A stretch of DNA of 64,000 nt, from NCBI RefSeq assembly GCF_030687145.1, contig NZ_CP117460.1, positions 1,426,001 through 1,490,000 of the forward strand, read 5' to 3'. Source of the DNA: Pseudomonas sp. FP1742. Its GTDB lineage: Bacteria; Pseudomonadota; Gammaproteobacteria; Pseudomonadales; Pseudomonadaceae. The position numbers were made by a program, and so were the translations under genes. Position 1 is the stretch's first letter. Each line of letters begins with the position of its first letter. This document shows, piece by piece, positions 43,626-53,435 of the stretch. Below the pieces are notes generated by a model. That model saw nothing but the letters and a program-made list of their open reading frames with translations, did no database searches and had not been told where the DNA came from.

Positions 43626-44513
43626 TCAGCGCAATGCGTTTAACAAACCCTGCAACTGACCGCTGCCTGCCTCACCCAACGCAAACACCGGCAGCCGCGG
43701 GTCACCCGCTTCCAGCCCGGTCAGGCGCAAACCGGCCTTGATGGTCGCCGGCAGGCCGCCCTTGAGGATGAAGTCCAACAACGGCAACTGGCGATAGAAC
43801 AGTTCGCGAGCCTTGCTCAGATCATTGGCCAATACCGCTTCGTACAAGTCGAGATTGAGCTGCGGGATCAGGTTCGGCGCCGCTGTGCACCAGCCTTTGG
43901 CGCCGGCCGCGAACGCTTCCAGTGCCAATGGATTGCAGCCGTTATAGAACGGCACCCGGCCTTCGCCCAACAGTTGCAGTTTGTGCATGCGCTGAATGTC
44001 GCCGGTGCTTTCCTTGACCATGGTGACGTTGTCGACGGCGTTGAAAATCCGCAGGATCAGCTCCACCGACATATCGGTACCGCTGGTGGCCGGATTGTTG
44101 TAGAGCATGATTGGCACGCCGATGCTCTCGCCGATGGCGCGGTAGTGGGCGAGGATTTCCGCTTCGCTGAGTTTCCAGTACGACGCCGGCAGCACCATCA
44201 CCACGTCGGCGCCGTGGGCCTCGGCGAAACGCGCGCGGCGCACGGCTTTGGCCGTGGTCAGGTCGGACACGCTGACGATGGTCGGGACACGTTTGGCGAC
44301 GTGCCGGATGCTGAATTCGCTGACCTGATCCCATTCCCCATCGCTCAAATAAGCGCCTTCGCCGGTGCTGCCCAATGGGGCGATGGCGTGGACGCCGCTG
44401 TCGATCAGGCGGTCGATGGAACGCCCGAGCGCGTCGAGATCGACGCCTTCGCCCTGGGCGGTGAACGGGGTGATGGTGTAGCCGATGATGCCGTGAATGT
44501 TTGCGGTCGACAT
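43626..44513 (-). CDS. DapA-family aldolase (dihydrodipicolinate synthase-like)
   Basis: 295 residues from ATG 44513 with GAAAGGAGA before it. TIM-barrel class I aldolase: GSTGEGAYLSDGE (substrate loop), Tyr in IMLYNNPATSGTDM and Schiff-base Lys in TMVKESTGD. True DapA is normally elsewhere and has a different pocket; partner with a class II aldolase gene (29-base gap) suggests catabolism of a keto-acid such as a sugar acid or hydroxyproline product. Exact substrate not known. Confidence 0.8.
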   Translation of the reverse strand: MSTANIHGIIGYTITPFTAQGEGVDLDALGRSIDRLIDSGVHAIAPLGSTGEGAYLSDGEWDQVSEFSIRHVAKRVPTIVSVSDLTTAKAVRRARFAEAHGADVVMVLPASYWKLSEAEILAHYRAIGESIGVPIMLYNNPATSGTDMSVELILRIFNAVDNVTMVKESTGDIQRMHKLQLLGEGRVPFYNGCNPLALEAFAAGAKGWCTAAPNLIPQLNLDLYEAVLANDLSKARELFYRQLPLLDFILKGGLPATIKAGLRLTGLEAGDPRLPVFALGEAGSGQLQGLLNALR

Positions 44514-44542
44514 GGCGTCTCTCCTTTCAAGAATGAGTGGGG

Positions 44543-45325
44543 TCAGTTCAGGCAATCGGCGTGTTGGCGCAGGTTCTGCCGGGCGTAATAGTTGAACGCG
44601 GCGGCGTGGCGCTTGGGCTTGGATATCCAGTCATGGGCTTCACGGCCCAGCTCGGGAAGAATCGGTTTGATCGAACCCGCGGCCATGGCCAGCAATTGCA
44701 ACTTCGCTGCGCGTTCGATCAATTGCGCAATGACGCAGGCTTCTTCAATGGTCGCGCCGGTGGACAACTGCCCATGGTGGGAAAGCAGGATCGCCCGCTT
44801 GTCGCCCAAGGCCCCGGCAATCAGTTCGCCTTCTTCATTGCCCACGGGCACTCCCGGCCAGCCTTCGAGAAATGCGCAGTCGTCGTAGAGTGGGCAGAAG
44901 TCCATGTGGGAAATCTGCAGCGGTACTTCCAGCATCGACAGCGCCGCGACGTGAGTCGGGTGCGTGTGAATGATGCAGTTCACGTCCGGCCGGGCGCGGT
45001 ACACCCAGCTATGGAAGCGGTTGGCCGGGTTGGGCATGCCGTGGCCTTCAAGCACTTCCAGGTCTTCGTTGACCAGCAACAGATTGCCTGCCGTGATCTC
45101 GTCGAAACCCAGCCCCAGTTGCTGGGTGTAATAGGTGCCTGGTTGCGGGCCGCGGGCGGTGATTTGCCCGGCAAGGCCGGAGTCGTGACCGTTTTCGAAC
45201 AGAATGCGGCAGGTCAGGGCCAGCTTTTGCCGGTCGGTCCACGTATTATCCGCCAGGGTGTTTTGCATCTGGTTCAGCGCTTGCTTGACCAGTTGCTCTT
45301 TGGGCAGTGCTAATGTCTTGGCCAT
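44543..45325 (-). CDS. Class II aldolase/adducin-family protein
   Basis: 260 residues from ATG 45325. FucA/AraD fold: metal ligands in CIIHTHPTHVAALSML (His-x-His) and a third His in LLSHHGQLSTG; N-terminal active-site Glu is not obvious but GAL-type residues are present. Such proteins split or decarboxylate phosphorylated or free sugar acids with a divalent metal. First gene of a two-gene operon, divergent from the XRE-cupin regulator. Confidence 0.83.
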   Translation of the reverse strand: MAKTLALPKEQLVKQALNQMQNTLADNTWTDRQKLALTCRILFENGHDSGLAGQITARGPQPGTYYTQQLGLGFDEITAGNLLLVNEDLEVLEGHGMPNPANRFHSWVYRARPDVNCIIHTHPTHVAALSMLEVPLQISHMDFCPLYDDCAFLEGWPGVPVGNEEGELIAGALGDKRAILLSHHGQLSTGATIEEACVIAQLIERAAKLQLLAMAAGSIKPILPELGREAHDWISKPKRHAAAFNYYARQNLRQHADCLN

Positions 45326-45352
45326 ATCGGTGTCCTTCGGTGGATCATGCAA

Positions 45353-45388
45353 ATGACACAAAAAATGCTATATGACACATTGTGTCAT
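45353..45388. promoter_or_regulatory. Palindromic operator between aldolase operon and XRE-cupin gene
   Basis: ATGACACATTGTGTCAT at 45372-45388 is a perfect inverted repeat of 8-base arms around one base. A further half-site ATGACACA is at 45353-45360, 19 bases away in the same orientation as the first arm. The probable ligand is the adjacent XRE-cupin protein controlling both divergent units. Confidence 0.65.
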
Positions 45389-45433
45389 TGGCAAGGACAA
45401 ATCGTTGCCTCCTTGATGGATTAATCGCTCCGC

Positions 45434-45976
45434 ATGTCTATCCGTTTGAAATTATTGAGAAAAAAACTTGGCGTGACGCTGGAGGCCCTGGCCGAAAAAT
45501 CCGGCATGACCAAGAGCTATCTGTCGAAAGTCGAGCGTGGGCTGAATACCCCGTCGATCGCGGCCGCGCTGAAACTGGCCAGGGCGTTGAATGTGAAAGT
45601 CGAGGAGTTGTTTTCCGAAGACAGCGTCAGCCTCGACAGCTACAGCCTGGTACGCAGCGACGAACGCCAGTCCCTGGCCGCCAACGACCAGAGCCCGGGT
45701 TATGCAGTGCTGGCCCGTCAGGTCAGTGAGCGCAGCCTGCTGCCGTTCATCATTTACCCGCCGACCGAGTTCACCGACAAAACCTTTAAGGAACACTTGG
45801 GGGAAGAGTTTCTGTTCGTCCACGAAGGGCAGGTGGAAGTGGACTTCATGAACGAGCGGGTGCTGCTCAATCGTGGGGATGCACTGCACTTCAATGCGCA
45901 GAAACCCCATCGCATCAGGTCAGTGGGCGAGGTGCAGGCGCAGTTGCTGGTGGTGGTGCACAGCGCCGAGGAATGA
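45434..45976 (+). CDS. XRE-family regulator with cupin domain
   Basis: 180 residues. N-terminal lambda-type helix-turn-helix (about 6-60, TLEALAEKSGMTKSYLSKVERG) and C-terminal cupin (about 105-178; EEFLFVHEGQVEVDF, LLNRGDALHFNAQKPHRI). The cupin probably binds the pathway metabolite. Divergent from the aldolase pair with a palindromic operator between, so a local regulator of that pathway. Confidence 0.88.
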   Translation: MSIRLKLLRKKLGVTLEALAEKSGMTKSYLSKVERGLNTPSIAAALKLARALNVKVEELFSEDSVSLDSYSLVRSDERQSLAANDQSPGYAVLARQVSERSLLPFIIYPPTEFTDKTFKEHLGEEFLFVHEGQVEVDFMNERVLLNRGDALHFNAQKPHRIRSVGEVQAQLLVVVHSAEE

Positions 45977-45990
45977 GTTGGCTTCAAAAG

Positions 45991-46067
45991 CTTCGCGAGC
46001 AAGCCCGCTCCCACAGGGGATTTGTGTACACCGCAGACCCAATGTGGGAGCGGGCTTGCTCGCGAAG
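45991..46067. repeat. REP pair, divergent type
   Basis: CTTCGCGAGCAAGCCCGCTC then TGTGGGAGCGGGCTTGCTCG with 27 bases between. It lies 15 bases after the XRE-cupin stop codon and 19 before the end of the convergent SIR2-like gene. Confidence 0.9.
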
Positions 46068-46085
46068 GCATCAGCCCGGTCGCCT

Positions 46086-47105
46086 CTAAGCTTCGACCGG
46101 AACCGATAACTTTGGACTACCCAGCGCATGGGTCTTCGAATCAAAAAACCGCAACTCCACACCCGTCCCTTCGAACACCTTCGTGTAATGCCGTTTCTGA
46201 TGCTGGATGAACGCCTTGCTGCGCGGGTAAATCGAGATCGCTACGACTTTCGGCTTCGCCTGGCGCAACGCATGAACGATGTGACTGTCCTGCTCGCCAA
46301 GGGCCTGCCCGAAGATGCACAACCCGTCGCCATGGCCCAGTAACTGGTCGTAGCAGAACGACAGGTAATCCGAACTGCGAATCGTCTTGAGCTTGTCCTG
46401 CGCCGGGCCTTCGTTGACGAACAGCGGCACGTCGTCGAGGGTCTTGATCGTATTGTTGATGGCGAAATTGCCCAGCAACGTCCCTTCGGTCGACATCAGT
46501 TTGCGCGCCGTGCCGTCCTGATTGCGCACCAGATGCAGGCCGCCGTGCAGGTACAACAAACGTGGCTTGTCAGTGGCGCTGGCGCTCAAATCGAAGCTCG
46601 GCTCGGCACCCTGGAACAGATCGGTAACGACGTCCGGCCGATGCTGGATCGCCCAATAGCTGAGCAAGTCGTAGTTGGTGGTAAACACCGTCCGATAGCT
46701 GCCCAGTTCCTGATTGATGGTCGCCAGCGTCGAAGGCTTCACCAGCCGCCACGGGATGTGTACCGCGTGCACGGTGTTGATCAGCGCTTCCTTGATTGCG
46801 TAGTAGCGATTGCGTGGTGCCGCAGAGCTGACGGCCAGGGCCTTGTTGACCCGGCTGGTGGTTTTCAGCGCACTGAGAACCTGCTCGAAACTGCGCGTCT
46901 GCATCGCGTCGAACACGCTCAGCTCGGACTGGCTCAGCGGTTTTTCTTCGACGGTGCGGGCGTTTTCGAACAGCGAATCGTAGCCGAAGTCGTCCCACAC
47001 GGCGCGGCTGGCGCCGTTACCCACCAGCAGGCCGCCGAACGAGGCGGTGGCGCGCAAGGCGTTCCAGTCTTCAAGGTGGGCATCGACATCCTGGAAATCG
47101 GTCAT
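46086..47105 (-). CDS. DUF4917, SIR2-like protein
   Basis: 339 residues. A Rossmann-type SIR2-like core is visible: GGLLVGNGAS (nucleotide-binding loop, about 24-33), TTNYDLLSYWA (the Asn/Asp motif, about 142-152), LLYLHGGLH (catalytic-position His, about 186-194) and GDGLCIFGQALGEQDSHI (about 258-275). SIR2-like proteins of this kind often hydrolyse NAD in anti-phage systems, but here there is no partner gene. No membrane helix. Function not established. Confidence 0.78.
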   Translation of the reverse strand: MTDFQDVDAHLEDWNALRATASFGGLLVGNGASRAVWDDFGYDSLFENARTVEEKPLSQSELSVFDAMQTRSFEQVLSALKTTSRVNKALAVSSAAPRNRYYAIKEALINTVHAVHIPWRLVKPSTLATINQELGSYRTVFTTNYDLLSYWAIQHRPDVVTDLFQGAEPSFDLSASATDKPRLLYLHGGLHLVRNQDGTARKLMSTEGTLLGNFAINNTIKTLDDVPLFVNEGPAQDKLKTIRSSDYLSFCYDQLLGHGDGLCIFGQALGEQDSHIVHALRQAKPKVVAISIYPRSKAFIQHQKRHYTKVFEGTGVELRFFDSKTHALGSPKLSVPVEA

Positions 47106-47261
47106 TGCGTTAGTCGTCTCGAAGCAAAAGGTCTGATGGACGGCGACTTTATCACGCCCCGACGTTGAGCCAGATCAAGGAACGACGTGACTGATCGGTC
47201 GACCCTGTGCGCACCCGCCGAATCGACATTGCCGATTCGGTTTCAGCCAGGAGACTTGCGC

Positions 47262-48410
47262 ATGAGCAGTACGTTTTTCATCCCCGCCGTGAACATCATG
47301 GGTAACGGTTGCCTCGACGAAGCCATGGACGCCATCGGCAAGTATGGTTTTCGCAAGGCACTGATCGTCACCGACACCGGGCTGGCCAAGGCTGGCGTGG
47401 CGACGATGATTGCCGAGAAACTGGCGATCCAGGACATCGACTCGGTGATCTTCGATGGCGCCAAGCCGAATCCGAGCATTGCCAACGTCGAACTTGGCCT
47501 GGGCCTGCTCAAGGAAAGTCGCTGTGATTTCGTAGTGTCTCTGGGGGGCGGTTCGCCCCACGACTGCGCCAAGGGCATCGCCTTGTGCGCCACCAACGGG
47601 GGGACGATTCGTGACTACGAAGGGGTCGATCGGTCGGCCAAACCCCAACTGCCGCTGATCGCGATCAACACCACCGCCGGCACTGCCAGCGAGATGACCC
47701 GTTTCTGCATCATCACCGATGAATCGCGCCACGTAAAAATGGCCATCGTCGACCGCAACGTTACGCCGCTGCTGTCAGTCAACGACCCGGCGCTGATGGT
47801 CGCCATGCCCAAGGGCCTGACCGCCGCCACCGGCATGGACGCATTGACCCATGCCATCGAAGCCTACGTCTCCACGGCGGCCAACCCGATTACCGATGCC
47901 TGTGCGCTGAAAGCCGTCACGTTGATCAGCAACAACCTGCGCCTGGCGGTACAGAACGGCAGCGACATGACCGCGCGGGAAAACATGGCTTACGCGCAAT
48001 TCCTGGCGGGCATGGCGTTCAACAATGCGTCCCTTGGTTACGTTCACGCAATGGCCCACCAGTTAGGCGGGTTCTACGACTTGCCCCATGGCGTGTGCAA
48101 CGCGGTGTTGCTGCCTCACGTGCAAAGCTTCAACGCGCTGGTTTGCGCCCCTCGCCTGACCGACGTTGCCCACGCGATGGGGGCCGACATCCGCGGGCTC
48201 AGCCCGGAAGAGGGCGCGCAGGCGGCGATCACGGCGATCCGCAGCCTGGCCAGGGACGTCGACATCCCCGCCGGTTTGCGTGAGCTCGGTGCCAGGCTCA
48301 ATGACATCCCGGTCCTGGCCAGCAATGCCCTGAAAGACGCCTGCGGGCTGACCAACCCACGGGCGGCGGATCAGCGGCAGATCGAGGAGATTTTCCGCAG
48401 CGCGTTCTAA
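47262..48410 (+). CDS. Iron-containing alcohol dehydrogenase
   Basis: 382 residues from ATG 47262, preceded by AGGAGA. Group III Fe-ADH (YiaY/AdhB type): NAD-binding [17 protein letters not shown] (about 94-110) and the metal signature [19 protein letters not shown] with His ligands (about 263-281). It oxidises ethanol or other primary alcohols, or 1,2-propanediol-like substrates. Stand-alone; its stop codon overlaps the last bases of the convergent MFS gene. Confidence 0.92.
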   Translation: MSSTFFIPAVNIMGNGCLDEAMDAIGKYGFRKALIVTDTGLAKAGVATMIAEKLAIQDIDSVIFDGAKPNPSIANVELGLGLLKESRCDFVVSLGGGSPHDCAKGIALCATNGGTIRDYEGVDRSAKPQLPLIAINTTAGTASEMTRFCIITDESRHVKMAIVDRNVTPLLSVNDPALMVAMPKGLTAATGMDALTHAIEAYVSTAANPITDACALKAVTLISNNLRLAVQNGSDMTARENMAYAQFLAGMAFNNASLGYVHAMAHQLGGFYDLPHGVCNAVLLPHVQSFNALVCAPRLTDVAHAMGADIRGLSPEEGAQAAITAIRSLARDVDIPAGLRELGARLNDIPVLASNALKDACGLTNPRAADQRQIEEIFRSAF

Positions 48411-49573
48411 GCGTTTCGACGGCCGGGCGCGAGCACTACGCAAAGTAGCGCGCCCAAGGCCAGCAAGGTGCATAACAGCGACAAAGGCCATGCCTGCTGG
48501 CTGGCTGCCAGGCTGGCGATACCGCCGATAACGGCGGCCATCAGTTGATGAGTGAAACCGCTCAACGCCATCGCATAAGCACCGCCGACCGGCGAACCGT
48601 GGTTGGCCAGGGACAAGCTGATCGGGTAAATCAGCGATTGGCCGAATACTGCAAAACAATAGGGCAACCAGAACAGCAGCGCGATAGACGTGCCTGCGAG
48701 GCTACCCAGCAACATGACTGCGCTGCCGGCCAGTATCAGCCCGACGCCCACCGTCATCAGCCATTGCTGACCGGTATGCAGTACGAAGCGATTGACCGCC
48801 ACGGCCCCGAGAAAGTACGCCGCGCTGATGGGCCAGCCCAACAAGCCGTATTCCACTGCCGACCACTTGAAGGCGCCTTGCAGAATCAGCGGAGCAGCGG
48901 TGTTGAACGCGACAATCACCCCATACCCCAAGCCACCGGCGAGGGCCGGTAACAGGAAGGCCCTATGCTGCAGAATGTGCCCGTAGCTCGTCCAGGCGGA
49001 TGATGGTGTGTTCTCTTCTGCCAGCATCGGGAACGTGACCCGCGCCACCACCAGCGCCATCAACAGGCTCACACCACCCAATAAGTAGAAAATCGCTGAC
49101 CAGCCTAGTGTCACCTGGATGATCGACCCCAGGTATTGGCCGATGCCCAGCGCCACCACAAAGGAAATCGATATCCAGGACAACGCCTTGGCCAGCAGAT
49201 CGCCGCGAAAACTGTCGCGGATCAGCACCCGGGCCATGACTGAAATCCCGCTGGCGCCAATCCCCTGAATCAGGCGAAAAACCAGGAACGACTCAAGCGT
49301 CTGGCCCAGGGGCAGGGCCAGGTTGCCCAGCCCATAGAGGCCGAGCGCCGCGAGCAACACCGGTTTGCGGCCAATGCGCTGGCCCAGGCTGCCCCAGAAC
49401 AGCATCGGCAGCGCCATGCCGATCAGATACACCGCCAATCCCCATGAAATCTGCGAGGCATCGGCGGACAGATCACCGGCAATTTCCGGCAGCGCCGACA
49501 GGTAAATGCTCATGCCCAATTGAGCGAGAAATACCGTGCAGCAGGTGATGAGGAGGGTGGTGCTGCTCTTCAT
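48407..49573 (-). CDS. MFS exporter, Bcr/CflA-like, next to an alpha-oxoamine synthase
   Basis: 388 residues from ATG 49573, twelve membrane helices. [28 protein letters not shown] holds motif A, and [23 protein letters not shown] is characteristic of the Bcr/CflA drug-export branch. It begins 19 bases after the alpha-oxoamine synthase gene in the same direction, so it probably exports that enzyme's product. No experimental clue to substrate. Confidence 0.85.
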   Translation of the reverse strand: MKSSTTLLITCCTVFLAQLGMSIYLSALPEIAGDLSADASQISWGLAVYLIGMALPMLFWGSLGQRIGRKPVLLAALGLYGLGNLALPLGQTLESFLVFRLIQGIGASGISVMARVLIRDSFRGDLLAKALSWISISFVVALGIGQYLGSIIQVTLGWSAIFYLLGGVSLLMALVVARVTFPMLAEENTPSSAWTSYGHILQHRAFLLPALAGGLGYGVIVAFNTAAPLILQGAFKWSAVEYGLLGWPISAAYFLGAVAVNRFVLHTGQQWLMTVGVGLILAGSAVMLLGSLAGTSIALLFWLPYCFAVFGQSLIYPISLSLANHGSPVGGAYAMALSGFTHQLMAAVIGGIASLAASQQAWPLSLLCTLLALGALLCVVLAPGRRNA

Positions 49574-49592
49574 TTGATCTTCCCTGTTTTTT

Positions 49593-50828
49593 TCAGCCGC
49601 CGATGTCCCGGCCGTGCGTGCGTAAAAGCTCGGTGATGAGTTCACAGAAATGGCGGATCAGCGTCGTCTCCATGTCGGCGCGCAGGGTGATTCTGATGGC
49701 TGCCTTGCCTTGGGCAACCACCGGGAAAAAGACTGCCGAGGTGAAGAATCCGTGATCGGCCAGTTCAATGGCGATGTTGTTGGCCAGCGATGCCTCACCG
49801 CAATTGACCAGTCGAATCGCCATGTTGCTGTTGTGTTGTTCGGTTCGTATGAGGCTGTCAAAGAGGCGGATATTAACCTGAAGCTTTTCCTGCAGCGCAG
49901 CGAATTCCAGGGTGTGGTGTAACTGGATGGATGCCCGGCCCGCGCCAATGGCTGCACTGTTCAGGCTTTGCGACCAGTTGCTGGGGCCGCCGTAACGCGC
50001 AATGAGTTTCTTTTGCCGTTCACTGCCCAGCATCACCAGACCGCCACTGGCGCCGAACGACTTGGCCAGCGAGGCGACAATGAGGCAGTCATCATCCAGG
50101 GTATGCAGCCTGGGACGCACAAGACCGGCGCCGAATGTTCCTACAGCGGAAAGCGCGTGGGAATCGTCCAGATACAGAAACAGCCCGTAGCGGTCCTTCA
50201 GATATAAAAGGCTGTCCATGTCCGCAACCCCGCCCATGCTGTAGGCGCCGTCGGCGACATACGCGACCCTGGTGTGCTGTTGACACAGCGATTCGAGGAA
50301 GTCCATGTCGTTATGCGGGCACGTCACGACCTTGGTTTCATCGGCACAGGCAGCTTTGAGGTGATTCATCGAGTAATGCGCCAACCGGTCGAAAGCCATC
50401 ACTGGAGGGCGATTTTCCGTGAATACGCCGCTGGCCAGCAGCGGCAGGATCCCGGCACTCGCTGCACTGCACGACAGAGTGCTCAGGCAACTGGCACCGA
50501 ACAACTCGGACAGTTCGGTTTCGTATTGGTCCAGAATTGCCAGCTTGCAGCGGTTCTTTGAATTGGCGATGCGAAGTGTGCCGGTTTCCCACAGCGTGGT
50601 CATGGCACCGTCGAGAATATCGGGATGGTGATCCAGACCCAGGTATGACGTCGTACAGAAATGATGAAACGCTCGCCCGTACTGATCGAGCATGCGGTTG
50701 GCACTTTTTATCTCAACGTTGAGCCCCGCGATTTTTCCGGTTTCGGCGGTCTCCCAATCATGATCGGCCAAGGAAACGAGTTTGCGGTAGTTGGTGAAGG
50801 TGTGCGCCCTGTACGGTATCTGGTTCAT
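49593..50828 (-). CDS. PLP-dependent alpha-oxoamine synthase-like enzyme
   Basis: 411 residues from ATG 50828. Fold type I PLP enzyme of the BioF/Kbl/CqsA family: TSYLGLDHHPDI, VADGAYSMGGVADM (about 191-204), cofactor-binding LYLDDSHALSAVG (Asp221, His224) and Schiff-base Lys256 in SLAKSFGASGG. The family condenses an amino acid with an acyl-CoA or acyl-ACP with loss of CO2. There is no bio or kbl/tdh context; coupling to an exporter suggests a secreted alpha-aminoketone, as for CqsA-type signals. The product is inferred only. Confidence 0.8.
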   Translation of the reverse strand: MNQIPYRAHTFTNYRKLVSLADHDWETAETGKIAGLNVEIKSANRMLDQYGRAFHHFCTTSYLGLDHHPDILDGAMTTLWETGTLRIANSKNRCKLAILDQYETELSELFGASCLSTLSCSAASAGILPLLASGVFTENRPPVMAFDRLAHYSMNHLKAACADETKVVTCPHNDMDFLESLCQQHTRVAYVADGAYSMGGVADMDSLLYLKDRYGLFLYLDDSHALSAVGTFGAGLVRPRLHTLDDDCLIVASLAKSFGASGGLVMLGSERQKKLIARYGGPSNWSQSLNSAAIGAGRASIQLHHTLEFAALQEKLQVNIRLFDSLIRTEQHNSNMAIRLVNCGEASLANNIAIELADHGFFTSAVFFPVVAQGKAAIRITLRADMETTLIRHFCELITELLRTHGRDIGG

Positions 50829-51068
50829 GTGTGAGTGACATTCCTTGAGTGAATCTATCCGTGGGTTTGTTGCAGTTTGTGTGTGTTGCCAGACTTTACA
50901 GAGAGTCCCGATGGGCTTTGAATCGGCTGTTTCCGGTAGTACTGAGAGTTGTAAGAGAATTAGTTGTAGGGCGATGCCCCGGGGGGCTGTGGGTAATTGG
51001 ATGGCGGGCACGAATCGAATCCGGGCTATCCTGCCGACTCAGTCGAACCGAAATCATCGAGCCCTGCC

Positions 51069-51977
51069 ATGCTGCAAAAAAGCCTGATCCGCCGCCTCGA
51101 CCTGATCACTCTCCAGCTGTTTGTGGCCGTCCACGAAGAGGGCACGCTGACCCGTGCCGCCGCCCGCGAAGCGATCGCAGTGTCGGCGGCCAGCAAGCGT
51201 TTGATGGAGTTGGAGGAGGCGTTTGGCATCAGCCTGTTCGTGCGCCAGGCCAAGGGCATGACGCTGACGCCGGCCGGTGAAACCCTGCTGCACCATGCCC
51301 GGCAGATGCTGTTCAATGTCGAGAAAATGGGCCTGGAACTGGGCGAACACAGCCACGGTGTGCGGGGATATGTGCGGATGCTCGCCAACCTGTCGGCGAT
51401 CATTCAATTCCTGCCCGAAGACCTGCGGGACTTTTCCGCGCGTCATCCGCAAGTCAAGACCGACCTCGAAGAACGCCCCAGCAGTGGGGTGATTCAAGGC
51501 GTGCTCGATGGCGTGGCGGACCTCGGGATCTGTTCCAGCGACAGCGACGTCAAGGGGCTGCACAGCGTTGTTTATCGCCAGGACAAACTGGTGGTGCTGA
51601 TGCCGGCCGATCATCCGTTGGCGAGCCGTTCGGCCCTGGCCTTTGCCGACACGCTGGACAGCGATTACGTCGGTCTGCATTCGGCCAGTTCCATCAACAT
51701 GCGCACCCATGCGGCGGCGCGCAAGGCCGGCAAAGTGCTGAGGCTGCGGATTCATGTGCCGGGGTTCGACGCCATGTGCCGGATGGTCCAGGCCAACATG
51801 GGCATCGGCATCCTGCCGCTAAAGGCCTACGAACTGTTTGGCCGGGCGCTGGGGTTACACGCGGTGCCGCTGACGGATGACTGGTCGGATCGTGCGTTGA
51901 TTCTGGTGGTGCGCGATCAAGCGGCGCTGTCGCCGGTGAGCCGGATGTTGTTCGAGCAGTTGGGCGGGGTGGTCTGA
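51069..51977 (+). CDS. LysR-family transcriptional regulator
   Basis: 302 residues from ATG 51069. N-terminal winged helix-turn-helix (about 11-70; EEGTLTRAAAREAIAVSAAS) and a LysR substrate-binding domain (about 95-300). It lies between the divergent alpha-oxoamine synthase gene (240 bases away) and the co-directional CoA-transferase operon. Either could be its target; the CoA-transferase operon is the more typical partner of such regulators. Confidence 0.9.
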   Translation: MLQKSLIRRLDLITLQLFVAVHEEGTLTRAAAREAIAVSAASKRLMELEEAFGISLFVRQAKGMTLTPAGETLLHHARQMLFNVEKMGLELGEHSHGVRGYVRMLANLSAIIQFLPEDLRDFSARHPQVKTDLEERPSSGVIQGVLDGVADLGICSSDSDVKGLHSVVYRQDKLVVLMPADHPLASRSALAFADTLDSDYVGLHSASSINMRTHAAARKAGKVLRLRIHVPGFDAMCRMVQANMGIGILPLKAYELFGRALGLHAVPLTDDWSDRALILVVRDQAALSPVSRMLFEQLGGVV

Positions 51978-52002
51978 TAGTTATTTGTCGGATTGGCGGG
52001 CC

Positions 52003-52097
52003 TCTTCGCGAGCAAGCCCGCCCCCACAAGGGATTTGTGTCGGACGCGATATTCGACTCCCCACAAATCAAATGTGGGAGCGGGCTTGCTCGCGAAG
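52003..52097. repeat. REP pair, divergent type
   Basis: CTTCGCGAGCAAGCCCGCCC (a one-base variant) then TGTGGGAGCGGGCTTGCTCG, about 45 bases apart. It separates the LysR gene from the CoA-transferase operon; the rest of the 264-base gap is unassigned. Confidence 0.9.
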
Positions 52098-52241
52098 ACT
52101 GACTTGAAGCCGCGGTAATCCCCCAACCAGCCAACCAGGCATTCGCGTTTCGCGAACGCTCGTTGCCAACTGAAGGTTGGATTCCTGGCCATCCGGTCCT
52201 CTAGCCTTGGCGCATATTCCAAGAACAAGAGGTACCCCGCA

Positions 52242-53435
52242 ATGACTGCCCCCTTGAGTGCAATCAAAGTGATCGAGATCGGCACACTGATCGCCGCGCC
52301 GTTTGCCGCGCGCATGCTGGCCGAGTTCGGCGCCGAAGTGATCAAGATCGAAGCCATGGGCCAGGGCGATCCTCTACGCAAATGGCGCAAGCTGCACGAA
52401 GGCACTTCGCTGTGGTGGTACCTGCAATCGCGAAACAAGAAGTCCCTGGCGCTGAATCTGAAATCCCCTGAAGGCATCGAACTGGTCAAGCAACTGGCGA
52501 GCGACGCCGATGTGCTGATCGAAAACCTGCGCCCCGGCGCCCTGGAGAAACTCGGCCTGGGCTGGGACGTGTTGCATGCCCTCAATCCCAACCTGACATT
52601 GGTGCGCATTTCCGGTTACGGCCAGACCGGCCCGTACCGTGATCGCCCGGGGTTCGGTGCGATCGGCGAGGCCATGGGCGGGATTCGCTACACCACCGGC
52701 ACCCCCGGTTCACCGCCGGCCCGAGTAGGGGTGAGCCTCGGTGATTCCCTGGCTTCGCTGCACGCTGTCATCGGCGCCTTGATGTCGCTGCTGCGGGTCA
52801 AGACCGGGCAGGGCGGCGGGCAGGTGGTCGATGTGTCGTTGGCCGAAAGCGTGTTCAACGTGATGGAAAGCCTGGTGCCGGAATATGACATGCAGGGTCA
52901 TGTGCGTGAGCGCAGCGGCGGAGCGTTGCCGGGCATCGCGCCGTCCAACACCTACCTGACGGCCGACGGTGCCTACGTGGTGATCGCCGGCAACAGCGAC
53001 CCGATCTACAAGCGCTTGATGGCGGTGATCGGCCGCATCGACTTGGCCGAGGCGCCGGAATTTGCGCACAACGATGGCCGCGCCGCCAAAAGTAATGTGC
53101 TCGACGCAGCGATCACCCACTGGACCAGCAGCTTGCCGATCGACGAAGTGCTGTCGGCCCTGGAAGCCGCCGAAGTCCCGGCCGGGCGAATCTATTCGGT
53201 GGCCGATATCGTCGCCGATCCTCACTATCAGGCGCGGGGCATGCTGCTCAACGCCGAACTGCCCGGTGGCGCCACGGTGAAGATGCCGGGCATCGTACCG
53301 AAAATGTCCGAGACCCCTGGCGGCGTGAACTGGTCGGGGCCGAGTCTGGGGCAACACACCGACGGCATCCTTGCGGGTTTGGGCCTGACTGCACTGGACA
53401 TTGAGCGGCTGAAAACTGAAGGGGTGGTGCAATGA
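52242..53435 (+). CDS. CaiB/BaiF class III CoA-transferase
   Basis: 397 residues. Class III CoA-transferase: VIEIGTLIAAPFAARMLAEF at the N terminus, likely catalytic Asp168 in GVSLGDSLASLHA, and VVDVSLAESVFN. It moves CoA between carboxylic acids. Its last four bases overlap the start of the HMG-CoA lyase-like gene (ATGA), so the two act in sequence: activation of a 3-hydroxy-3-methyl acid, then cleavage. Confidence 0.9.
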   Translation: MTAPLSAIKVIEIGTLIAAPFAARMLAEFGAEVIKIEAMGQGDPLRKWRKLHEGTSLWWYLQSRNKKSLALNLKSPEGIELVKQLASDADVLIENLRPGALEKLGLGWDVLHALNPNLTLVRISGYGQTGPYRDRPGFGAIGEAMGGIRYTTGTPGSPPARVGVSLGDSLASLHAVIGALMSLLRVKTGQGGGQVVDVSLAESVFNVMESLVPEYDMQGHVRERSGGALPGIAPSNTYLTADGAYVVIAGNSDPIYKRLMAVIGRIDLAEAPEFAHNDGRAAKSNVLDAAITHWTSSLPIDEVLSALEAAEVPAGRIYSVADIVADPHYQARGMLLNAELPGGATVKMPGIVPKMSETPGGVNWSGPSLGQHTDGILAGLGLTALDIERLKTEGVVQ

